Source of the DNA: Chloroflexota bacterium
GTDB taxonomy: Bacteria; Chloroflexota; Dehalococcoidia; UBA3495
Assembly (NCBI GenBank): GCA_022576105.1
Contig: JACZRM010000153.1
Coordinates: forward strand, 1-5,014
Direction: 5' to 3'
Length of the DNA stretch: 5,014 bases
In this document: one piece after another, positions 1-4,973 of the stretch
How positions within the stretch are numbered: the stretch's first letter is position 1
Layout of the letters: the number at the start of each line of letters is the position of its first letter
Made by a program: the position numbers and the translations under genes
The notes under the pieces: generated by a model
Seen by the model: only the letters and a program-made list of their open reading frames with translations
Database searches by the model: none
Told to the model about the DNA's origin: nothing

Positions 1-59
1 TGGCCTTTGAAGTGGAGTTCGATGGTCTTGACCCGGAAAAGCCCGCTTTGGCCTTTCAT
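1..59 (-). CDS. Possible 5' end of a minus-strand gene (partial, uncertain)
   Basis: An ATG at 59-57 on the minus strand opens a frame that runs off the window edge after 19 full codons. AGG of a weak ribosome binding site lies four bases upstream. Codons in this frame are rich in third-position G and C, like the certain genes here. The peptide contains VKTIELHFKG, a pattern resembling the first beta strand of metallo-beta-lactamase-fold hydrolases, but this is a recollection of family style on very few residues. It competes with the plus-strand reading of the same bases. Confidence 0.28.
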   Translation of the reverse strand, partial: MKGQSGLFRVKTIELHFKG

Positions 60-68
60 CCTGCCTAA
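1..68 (+). CDS. Possible 3' end of a plus-strand gene (partial, uncertain)
   Basis: From base 3 a frame stays open for 21 codons and ends in TAA at 66-68. The translated tail is acidic and looks like an ordinary protein C-terminus (it ends ...KPALAFHPA). Nothing in it identifies a family. About half of the codons end in G or C, which is lower than in the certain genes of this window. The same bases also read as a start on the other strand, so at most one of the two calls is right. Confidence 0.28.
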   Translation, partial: AFEVEFDGLDPEKPALAFHPA

Positions 69-390
69 TACTACAAACCCACTTGTAGAGCGTATCCCAC
101 CCTCCTGCCTTCGGCAGCCTTGTCCTTAGTTTGTCGAAGTGGCTCAGGACAGGCCTGACATACTCCCTCAAGGGAGAAGGGACTTGCCTAAAAAGTGTCA
201 ATTGTGGCCTGTATTGGAGGTCAGGAACCTACCCTCAACGTTTCCCTGAGCGAAGCGAAGGGTCTAAAGTCGAGTGAACTAGACTCTCAGTTAACTCAAA
301 ATGACTTTTGAGGCAAGGCCAGCTCTGGGAGAGGGCTGGGGTGAAGGGAAAATGCGATTGTCCGGCCCAGCCTTTCAGTCCCGGCACACC
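69..390. repeat. Gene-free spacer made of small hairpin repeats
   Basis: No convincing gene lies here. The stretch is a patchwork of short inverted repeats. CTGCC/GGCAG is at 105-117. A TGTCCTTAG/CTCAGGACA pair is at 121-151. CTCCCT/AGGGAG is at 163-176. CCCT/AGGG around a GAGCGAAGCGA loop is at 244-262. GTCTA/TAGAC is at 262-284. CTCAAAA/TTTTGAG is at 295-312. The block at about 321-346 (GGGAGAGGGCTGGGGTGA) and the one at 163-180 resemble the CCCTCTCCC-type repeats common between genes in environmental bacterial genomes. CTCAAAATGAC at 295-305 differs by one base from CTCAGAATGAC at 4138-4148 apart from the outermost base, and may be the right end of a decayed element of that family. Confidence 0.6.
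119..153. repeat. Hairpin repeat containing GTCGAAGTGGCTCAGG
   Basis: TGTCCTTAG (121-129) pairs with CTCAGGACA (143-151) with one mismatch, around a 13-base loop, and pairing may extend to 119/153. The 16 bases at 133-148 occur in exact reverse complement at 4069-4084 inside the element between the two convergent genes. This shows that the sequence is dispersed and not local. Confidence 0.6.
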
Positions 391-431
391 AGAGAAAATG
401 CCCGCCAGGGATCATAATCCCGGCGGGCATT
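391..431 (-). terminator. Rho-independent terminator of the VOC gene
   Basis: AATGCCCGCC (397-406) and GGCGGGCATT (422-431) are perfect 10-bp arms. Inside them GGGA (408-411) and TCCC (418-421) pair again around a TCATAA loop, with one unpaired A at 407. On the minus strand the stem runs into TTTT (398-395). It begins about 30 bases after the VOC stop codon, the expected place and orientation for an intrinsic terminator. Confidence 0.85.
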
Positions 432-461
432 CGTTTCGGCTGATTTGAGGTGGCTGAGAAT

Positions 462-890
462 TTAGTCGAAACCGCGAGTTCCCACCCAACCGGTCTCGGA
501 TACATCCAGGATTTCCCCATTGGGGCCGCTGTACTTGACCTCAACGTTGGCATGGCGCGCGCCGGGCATCCCTACGCCCAGCGCCCGGTTGATGTCATCA
601 CGGGGTTCAGAACCGGCCGCTTTTAGTTTTTCGGCGATCTCTTCCAGGCTCTCAACTTCGAATCCGATGTGGTGGATACCGCTGAAGCCGGTGCCATACT
701 CTGGACCGGCAACTCCTTCGTTCTTGAAGTCCAGGATGGCCAGGTTGATGTTGCCGTCGCTCAGGTAATAGCCAGAGGCGTTTTCACTGTCCAGCTTGGC
801 AATCTCCCGCAGGCCAAAGACCTCGATGTAAAACTTGGCTGTGGCGTCGGCATCCTGAGTGGCAATGGCGATATGCTTAATCTGAGCCAT
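462..890 (-). CDS. VOC (glyoxalase/bleomycin-resistance fold) family protein
   Basis: This 142-residue cytoplasmic protein has the paired beta-alpha-beta-beta-beta repeats of the vicinal oxygen chelate superfamily. The first repeat starts at residues 5-28 (KHIAIATQDADATAKFY, then FGLRE). The second starts at 72-92 (IHHIGFEV, then an acidic helix). Likely metal ligands by position are His6, His74 and Glu126 (in PNGEILDV). The fourth ligand position in the first repeat appears to be Asn49, where many enzymes have Glu or Gln. The tail SETGWVGT is typical of a broad uncharacterised VOC subgroup. The superfamily includes glyoxalase I, methylmalonyl-CoA epimerase, ring-cleaving dioxygenases and fosfomycin/bleomycin resistance proteins, and the sequence alone does not choose between them. 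The ATG start is firm: AGGAGG lies at 903-898, seven bases upstream. The gene stands alone, with its own terminator at 391-431 and a possible promoter at 957-965. The neighbouring metal transporter gives no clue to the substrate. Confidence 0.9.
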   Translation of the reverse strand: MAQIKHIAIATQDADATAKFYIEVFGLREIAKLDSENASGYYLSDGNINLAILDFKNEGVAGPEYGTGFSGIHHIGFEVESLEEIAEKLKAAGSEPRDDINRALGVGMPGARHANVEVKYSGPNGEILDVSETGWVGTRGFD

Positions 891-956
891 TAGGTGTCCT
901 CCTGTCGAATTTCGTTGGGCTCGGGTTGGTGGTCTAGGCCGGAGCTAGTGCCACTC

Positions 957-965
957 AAGATAACA
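957..965 (-). promoter_or_regulatory. Possible extended -10 promoter of the VOC gene
   Basis: On the minus strand these bases read TGTTATCTT, an extended -10 form (TGn followed by TATCTT). No good -35 lies 17 bases upstream. A TTGGCA (rc of 970-975) is nearby but too close to serve as its partner. Transcription would start near 950 and leave a leader of about 60 bases. The spacer of 134 bases after the metal transporter is large enough for its own promoter. Confidence 0.3.
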
Positions 966-1024
966 CTTTTGCCAATAGTCCGCTACCTTAATCGGGCATG
1001 GCGTTTAGTGCCAAGGCCTTAACC

Positions 1025-2125
1025 TTAGAGAAAATTGCTGTGGGAATGGAGCGGAAAATTGTCGTGGACATGGTCCGCCATCTGGTGACGCTCCTCACCC
1101 GAGGCATGTTCGGGGTCGACATGGATGGTCACCGAGGCCAATTGTGGCAGGTGATGTAGCAGTTTATGGCGGGCCTCCATCGCTATGCTGTGTCCGCTTT
1201 CGATGTCTCCGCTTTGTCCCGAAGTCAAATTAATTTCGGCATGTAGCCGATGTCCAGACCACCGCGCCCGCACTTCGGTGACAGACTGAACTCCTGGGAC
1301 TTGGCTCGTTGCGTGTCTAATATCATCGATAATGTGCGGGTCTACCCCGTCAAGGAGGCGAACAAAAACAGGTTTGGCCGACTGCCACACTATGCCGAGG
1401 ATCATTACGGAGATTATCAGGCCAACAATCGGGTCCGCCAGCGGGTAGCCCATGCCTACCCCGATGGCACTGAACAACACTGCCAGACTGGTTAGACCAT
1501 CCATCCGCGCATGATGACCATCGGCGATCAGGGCGGCGCTATTGATTTCTTTGCCTACTTTTATGCGGAAAATCGCTACTGCCTCGTTGCCTACGAAGCC
1601 AATAATCGCAGCGGCGGCCACTGCCCACAAGAAGTTCATATCTTGAGGATTCAGCAGTCGATCAATGGATTCGTAGCTTACAAAGATAGCGCTGAACAGG
1701 ATAGCAAGGACAATGGCGACTCCGGCCAGGTCTTCGACTCGACCCAGCCCATAGGTAAAACGGCTGCTGGGTTTTCGCCTTGCCAGCAGAAAAGCGATCC
1801 ACAGAGGAATAGTAATGCCAGCATCAGTGAAGTTGTGGATAGTATCAGCCAGGAGGGCCACGCTTCCCGTGAGTAATACAACCCCTACCTGAAGCATCGC
1901 CGTGACCATCATCCCCGCAAACGACCACTTGATCGCCCAGATGCCCCTTTCCGTAACGGTAGCATACGAGGCTATGGTGTCGTGGCTATGACCGTGAGCG
2001 CCATGTTGGTGCCCGAACAGAGACTTGCCCCAACGAAGCCAATTCTTTAGCGTAGCCCCCACGCCTGGTTGGACAGCGTCGTTATGCTGATGGCGGTCTT
2101 CGTTTGGGTGTTGATGCTGGTGCAA
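1025..2125 (-). CDS. Cation diffusion facilitator (CDF) family metal efflux transporter, probably zinc
   Basis: This 366-residue inner-membrane protein probably exchanges a divalent cation, most likely Zn2+, for protons and so exports it from the cytoplasm. Six membrane helices fall at about 65-86, 90-113, 133-152, 165-187, 195-222 and 230-248. The transport-site tetrad is visible as His97 and Asp101 (HNFTD, helix 2) with His205 and Asp209 (HARMD, helix 5), the HD-HD form typical of zinc CDFs. YGLGRVEDLAG (125-135) is the conserved loop before helix 3. The cytoplasmic dimerisation domain covers about 253-338 and keeps His335 and Asp337 (HVDP), which match YiiP metal ligands. Both ends are histidine-rich: ten His in residues 1-48, and seven between 335 and 362. 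The start is TTG at 2125, the only start codon between an upstream in-frame stop (2185-2183) and the His-rich tail; GGAG lies ten bases before it. Metal specificity (Zn, Cd, Co, Ni) is inferred from the tetrad only. Confidence 0.93.
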   Translation of the reverse strand: MHQHQHPNEDRHQHNDAVQPGVGATLKNWLRWGKSLFGHQHGAHGHSHDTIASYATVTERGIWAIKWSFAGMMVTAMLQVGVVLLTGSVALLADTIHNFTDAGITIPLWIAFLLARRKPSSRFTYGLGRVEDLAGVAIVLAILFSAIFVSYESIDRLLNPQDMNFLWAVAAAAIIGFVGNEAVAIFRIKVGKEINSAALIADGHHARMDGLTSLAVLFSAIGVGMGYPLADPIVGLIISVMILGIVWQSAKPVFVRLLDGVDPHIIDDIRHATSQVPGVQSVTEVRARWSGHRLHAEINLTSGQSGDIESGHSIAMEARHKLLHHLPQLASVTIHVDPEHASGEERHQMADHVHDNFPLHSHSNFL

Positions 2126-2229
2126 ATTTCGACTTCTCCGACTCTCTTCGTGTGAGATTGCCGATAATTCTCCGATGATCCATCACGGGTCAATCTGATT
2201 GCTGGACTGAGGAACCTCAAGGTGTCTGA

Positions 2230-2258
2230 ATTATACCGCGACTTATTAGCACTTGCAA
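2230..2258 (-). promoter_or_regulatory. Sigma-70-type promoter of the CDF transporter
   Basis: On the minus strand TTGCAA (2258-2253) is followed, after exactly 17 bases, by a perfect TATAAT (2235-2230). Transcription would start near 2223, leaving a leader of about 100 bases before the TTG codon. The leader has a small hairpin at 2208-2219 (TGAGG/CCTCA) but no pattern I recognise as a metal-sensing riboswitch. Confidence 0.65.
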
Positions 2259-2271
2259 ATGCAGGTAATAA
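2243..2271. promoter_or_regulatory. Inverted repeat over the CDF promoter (possible operator)
   Basis: TTATTA (2243-2248) and TAATAA (2266-2271) are perfect inverted arms 17 bases apart. The left arm sits in the spacer between the -35 and -10 boxes, and the repeat spans the -35 box. A repressor bound here would block polymerase. AT-rich inverted repeats are usual for ArsR/SmtB- and Fur/Zur-type metal sensors, but this sequence is not a clear match to any known consensus. Confidence 0.35.
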
Positions 2272-2295
2272 TGGTTCTGAACTAAGGCATTGTAG
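2260..2295. repeat. 36-bp direct repeat, copy 1
   Basis: This copy matches 2331-2366 at 30 of 36 positions with no gaps, the conserved core being GTAATAATG followed by TTCTGAA. It directly adjoins the -35 box of the CDF promoter and contains the right arm of the inverted repeat at 2243-2271. The two copies start 71 bases apart, close to seven helical turns, so proteins bound at both would lie on the same face of the DNA. Confidence 0.6.
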
Positions 2296-2330
2296 TGCTT
2301 ATTTTTCCACTAAACGTTTGCGCTTGTTAT

Positions 2331-2366
2331 TGCAAGTAATAATGTTTCTGAAATAACGGATCGTAG
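2331..2366. repeat. 36-bp direct repeat, copy 2
   Basis: This is the upstream partner of the copy at 2260-2295, with six mismatches. Here the core is also part of an imperfect palindrome, TTATTGCAAGTAATAA (2327-2342), with five-base arms. No good promoter overlaps this copy on either strand, which fits an accessory regulator site or a remnant of local duplication. Confidence 0.6.
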
Positions 2367-2514
2367 CTTCAGCGGGAATGAAAGGAGCAGGTTTATAGTA
2401 GGCCTAAACACCTAATGAGCTATCCCACAGAAATAAAGATAGAATCCAGGGATATCTCCAAGCTCGCCACGGGCGTCCCAATCAGGCCCAGCCCAGCTCC
2501 TCAGCTAATGGCAG
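2367..2514. other. Spacer with no recognisable gene
   Basis: This is the rest of the spacer between the divergent CDF and monooxygenase genes. I see no coding frame with a ribosome binding site; the one SD-like AAAGGAG (2381-2387) leads to no usable start. A TAGAAT at 2440-2445 could be a -10 box, but it has no partner. Confidence 0.4.
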
Positions 2515-2550
2515 GTTTCATTGGATGAAACAACTGCCCCGTGTTAGAAT
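2515..2550 (+). promoter_or_regulatory. Possible promoter and operator of the monooxygenase gene
   Basis: TGTTAGAAT (2542-2550) is an extended -10 (TGn plus TAGAAT). A weak -35, TTGGAT (2521-2526), lies 18 bases upstream. GTTTCA (2515-2520) and TGAAAC (2526-2531) form a perfect 6-bp inverted repeat with a 5-base centre lying exactly on that -35, a typical operator layout for a dimeric repressor. Transcription would start near 2557, about 110 bases before the start codon. The operator's protein is not encoded in this window. Confidence 0.35.
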
Positions 2551-2653
2551 GGGCCAACGTAGACTGCGTTCACTATCGGGAGAGGTTGTTGGTAAAACGT
2601 TGCGCTGGAAATGGCAGGATCGTCTCTCCGACAGCCCTCCAGATCGAGTCATT

Positions 2654-2660
2654 AAGGAGA
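2654..2660 (+). promoter_or_regulatory. Ribosome binding site that fixes the monooxygenase start
   Basis: AAGGAGA ends five bases before the ATG at 2666. The frame is open further upstream, to an ATG at 2525, but that ATG has no comparable site, so translation should start at 2666. Confidence 0.8.
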
Positions 2661-2665
2661 AAATT

Positions 2666-3829
2666 ATGGCAGCCCCCAAGCGAATGAAATTTGGCGTGTT
2701 CATGGCTCCGTTTCACCGACCCGGCGAAAATCCCACGCTAGCCCTGGAGCGGGACCTGGAGCTGCTCCAATGGTTGGATTCCCTGGGGTTTGATGAAGCT
2801 TGGATTGGGGAACACCATAGCGCGGGTTGGGAAACCATTTGCTCCCCGGAGGTATTCATCGCCACCGCCGCCGAGCGCACCCAACATATCAGACTGGGTA
2901 CCGGAGTGATCAGCCTGCCCTACCATCACCCGTACATGGTGGCCAATCGCATGGTGCTGCTGGACCATCTAACCAGGGGCCGGGTCATGCTGGGAGTCGG
3001 CCCGGGCGCCCTGGCGTCGGACGCCTATATGTTTGGCATTGACCCAAAACGTCAGCGGGAAATGATGGACGAATCCTTGACCGTCATCATGCGGCTGTTC
3101 ACCGAAGAAGAACCGATAACCTATAAGAGCGACTGGTTCGAGTTGAAGGAAGCCAGCCTGCAGCTCAAGTCCTATCAAGAACCCCACGTGCCGGTGGCCG
3201 TGGCATCAGTGCAGTCGCCCGCCGGCGTCTTGCTGGCCGGTAAGCATGGGGCATCGGTTATATCCCTCAGTGTGCCCCGGGACTTGGTGCAAAAGACCAC
3301 GCTGAAAGACCAATGGGCGATCGCGGAAGAGGCGGCGGCGGAGCATGGCAAGACCGTCAGTCGGGACAACTGGCGGCTGTCGGTGGGCTGCCATTTGGCG
3401 GAAACCCGCCAAGAAGCCTTTGACGATATTCGAGTTGGATCCGGTCGGGTGGTCACCGAGTACTTCGGCGACACGCTGGGCCATGAGATCCCGGATTGCC
3501 CGGCCGATCAGATCGTTGACTTCATGGCCGAGAACAACCAGTGGATCGTGGGCACGCCCGATGACTGTATCCAAGGTATCAACCGCCTCATGGAAGCCAG
3601 CGGAGGCTTTGGAGGATTGCTGATTCGGGTGGAGGACTGGGCGCCCCGGGACAAGATACTGAGGAGCTACGAGCTGCTGGCCCGCTACGTGATGCCTCAG
3701 TTCCAGGGCAGCCTGGTGGGAATTGAAACCTCCCGCCAATGGGCGGCCCAGATTAAGGACGATCTGCAGGTTAACCGGAGGGCCGGTCTACAAGCGGCCG
3801 CCGATTCCTACACTAAGCAGCGGAGTTAA
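2666..3829 (+). CDS. Luciferase-like flavin-dependent monooxygenase (LLM class, limonene-monooxygenase-like)
   Basis: This 387-residue cytoplasmic protein has the TIM-barrel fold of bacterial luciferase-like monooxygenases. These use reduced flavin from a partner reductase and O2 to oxidise small organic substrates. The length and pattern match the LimB-like branch: KFGVFMAPFH near the start, ENPTLALERDLELL (21-34), GFDEAWIGEHH (41-51, with the signature Glu49-His50-His51), LGTGVISLPYHHP (77-89), DHLTRGR (100-106) and GVGPGALASD (110-119). The C-terminal part (about 290-345) carries GTPDDC and ends in a charged helix. The substrate cannot be read from the sequence, and limonene is only the namesake of the branch. 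Paralogues of this class are abundant in SAR202 Chloroflexota, where they have been proposed to attack recalcitrant organic matter. The start is fixed by AAGGAGA at 2654-2660; the open 47 codons upstream are basic, low-complexity and lack family similarity. No reductase gene is adjacent. It is monocistronic and converges on the lipid kinase. Confidence 0.93.
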   Translation: MAAPKRMKFGVFMAPFHRPGENPTLALERDLELLQWLDSLGFDEAWIGEHHSAGWETICSPEVFIATAAERTQHIRLGTGVISLPYHHPYMVANRMVLLDHLTRGRVMLGVGPGALASDAYMFGIDPKRQREMMDESLTVIMRLFTEEEPITYKSDWFELKEASLQLKSYQEPHVPVAVASVQSPAGVLLAGKHGASVISLSVPRDLVQKTTLKDQWAIAEEAAAEHGKTVSRDNWRLSVGCHLAETRQEAFDDIRVGSGRVVTEYFGDTLGHEIPDCPADQIVDFMAENNQWIVGTPDDCIQGINRLMEASGGFGGLLIRVEDWAPRDKILRSYELLARYVMPQFQGSLVGIETSRQWAAQIKDDLQVNRRAGLQAAADSYTKQRS

Positions 3830-3925
3830 TCCCCCAAGACCTCAGGCGCCCGTTCCTGCCAAGAGGGGCGTCCGCATCCCCCGTTAGGCTGAAAGTTAAT
3901 TAGGATTCCTAACAGAATACGGACT
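3830..3925. other. Spacer after the monooxygenase, short inverted repeats only
   Basis: There is no gene here. Two weak structures are visible: GGCGCCC pairing with GGGCGTC at about 3845-3872, with a G-T pair, and the perfect odd palindrome TTAGGATTCCTAA (3900-3912). CCGTTAGG (3881-3888) can also pair with CCTAAC (3908-3913). None is followed by a T-run, so I do not call a terminator for the monooxygenase. Confidence 0.4.
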
Positions 3926-4006
3926 GGTCATTCTGAACCGGAACGAACCACGTTTTAGCCACCGAGACTCTGAGTTAGTGAGTTGGGAGTGACTGACCAG
4001 ATGACC
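3926..4006. repeat. Decayed 81-bp GTCATT-headed inverted-repeat element
   Basis: GGTCATTCTG (3926-3935) is mirrored by CAGATGACC (3998-4006), which equals the perfect complement CAGAATGACC with one A lost. The head shares 14 bases, GTCATTCTGAACCG (3927-3940), with the head of the next element at 4012-4025. This looks like an older relative of the 139-bp element that follows four bases later. Confidence 0.45.
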
Positions 4007-4010
4007 GCTT

Positions 4011-4149
4011 TGTCATTCTGAACCGAAGTGGAGATGAAGAATCTAAGGTTCTTCGTCGCGGATTTTACCCTGAGCCACTTCGACTAGCTCAGAGCCTGCC
4101 CTGAGTTCATCGAAGCGACCGGCGGGCCGAAGGGCTCCTCAGAATGACA
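4011..4149. mobile_element. 139-bp MITE-like element with 11-bp terminal inverted repeats
   Basis: TGTCATTCTGA (4011-4021) and TCAGAATGACA (4139-4149) are perfect terminal inverted repeats bounding a non-coding unit. Inside are a GAAGAA/TTCTTC hairpin (4036-4054) and a longer one, CTTCGA plus CTCAG (4078-4083, 4088-4092) pairing with CTGAG plus TCGAAG (4101-4105, 4110-4115). The segment 4069-4084 is the exact reverse complement of 133-148, so modules of this unit are dispersed. No clear target-site duplication flanks it. It sits between two convergent genes, a tolerated insertion point, where its hairpins might also help end transcription from both sides. Whether it is mobilised by a transposase in trans or is an immobile repeat cannot be told here. 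Confidence 0.55.
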
Positions 4150-4173
4150 TGAATACTTATCTGGTTAGGGACT

Positions 4174-4824
4174 CTAAGTCCACATCAAGAGCAGGTTCAT
4201 AAAGAGACCGCTGACCAGTGGAATGGTCAAGTTATCATCCACCGGTATTGGCGCTAGCTCCACTAACGCGGCGATCACCGCGCCAGCGACCAACGCCCAG
4301 TGATATTGGACTACCCCACTGGCAATTAACACGGCCACCACCGCCAATGACACCAAGACGAACGCGGCGGCGCCACCCGGCGACTTTCCCAAAACCCGGG
4401 GGCCTGGCATCCGTCCGCCCACCAGCCCGGCCACCGGGTCTCCCAACGCCAGAAACAGCAATGCGGTCACGGCAATTGTCTGGTCAAACGCCAGGAAGCA
4501 CAGAAAAGTGGCAATAAGCAGGTAAGTAGCGCCGGTAATCTTGAAGGTTTCGTCGTTTTTAAGAAAAGGCGCCAGCCAACGCAAGAACAACCGGTTCAAG
4601 TAAGGCATTCTGAAGCGGGCCAGGTCCAGAGACAGGCTGGTCAAAGTGACCAACCCGGAACCGATCACAATGGCCATCCAGGGAACAAAGATTCCGGCCA
4701 CCGGCAAGATTGACCCGGCCCCAATGTGAAACAAACGCCGCCAAACCGGAGGGGCCGGGCGGGTCTCGGCCGTAATTCTAAGCGGGGCGTTCACGAGAAA
4801 GTATTGAGCTGAATTTGCATCCAA
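4174..4824 (-). CDS. Polyprenol/diacylglycerol kinase-type membrane protein (CTP_transf_1-like, dolichol/phytol kinase relative)
   Basis: This 216-residue integral membrane protein of the dolichol kinase/phytol kinase/Dgk1 group phosphorylates lipid alcohols; characterised relatives usually use CTP. Motifs in order are Arg29-Arg30-x-x-His33 (RRLFHIGAG); ITGATYLL (96-103); ALGDPVAGLVGGR (126-138, with Gly128-Asp129); LGKSPGGAAA (145-154); and Glu189 with DDNLTIPL (196-203), the conserved acidic end motif. About six hydrophobic segments span 36-65, 98-125, 152-190 and 199-215. The substrate could be phytol, farnesol, a long polyprenol or diacylglycerol; the sequence does not decide. The start is uncertain. 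TTG at 4824-4822 is the first start codon after an in-frame TAG (4842-4840) and has no clear ribosome binding site; GTG at 4794-4792 (residue 11) is the alternative. Either keeps all motifs. The gene stands alone, convergent with the monooxygenase. Confidence 0.88.
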   Translation of the reverse strand: MDANSAQYFLVNAPLRITAETRPAPPVWRRLFHIGAGSILPVAGIFVPWMAIVIGSGLVTLTSLSLDLARFRMPYLNRLFLRWLAPFLKNDETFKITGATYLLIATFLCFLAFDQTIAVTALLFLALGDPVAGLVGGRMPGPRVLGKSPGGAAAFVLVSLAVVAVLIASGVVQYHWALVAGAVIAALVELAPIPVDDNLTIPLVSGLFMNLLLMWT

Positions 4825-4892
4825 TAATCGTAACTGGAACTACGGCTTCACGCTAGAGGGTTGAAAATCGGGTAGTGGGTGAGTTTAGTTCT

Positions 4893-4973
4893 GGTCATTC
4901 CGGCTTGCGCCGGAACCCATTAGAGCGTCCGAACAGCGATTGTATCTGGACACCGGTGAAGGCCGGTGTGACC
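4893..4973. repeat. 81-bp double-hairpin intergenic repeat
   Basis: GGTCA (4893-4897) and TGACC (4969-4973) are the mirrored ends. Next to each end sits a perfect hairpin: TTCCGGC/GCCGGAA (4898-4904, 4909-4915) on the left and ACACCGG/CCGGTGT (4950-4956, 4963-4969) on the right. The right half is a diverged inverted copy of the left. The left half, GTCATTCCGGCTTGCGCCGG, is a type of repeat widely seen between genes in environmental bacterial genomes. It lies upstream of the lipid kinase. Confidence 0.6.

Noticed and set aside
891..1024. CDF and VOC genes as one operon
   Set aside because: They share a strand, but the 134-base gap, a possible promoter at 957-965 and unrelated roles argue for separate units. 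I also saw no convincing terminator after the CDF gene, so read-through is not excluded.
1511..1876. Plus-strand open frame opposite the CDF transporter
   Set aside because: It lies wholly within a clear CDF gene on the other strand and its peptide has no family-like pattern.
2126..2225. Metal-sensing riboswitch in the leader of the CDF gene
   Set aside because: Only small hairpins (for example 2208-2219) are visible. I do not see the conserved elements of the NiCo or manganese riboswitches.
2525..2665. N-terminal extension of the monooxygenase from the ATG at 2525
   Set aside because: The 47 extra residues are basic and unlike the family, the upstream ATG has no ribosome binding site, and a strong one precedes 2666.
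3206..3739. Long minus-strand open frame opposite the monooxygenase
   Set aside because: It is a shadow of the certain plus-strand gene, with no ribosome binding site and no recognisable motif.
3845..3872. Terminator for the monooxygenase gene
   Set aside because: The GC-rich stem needs a G-T pair, has a 13-base loop and is not followed by a T-run.
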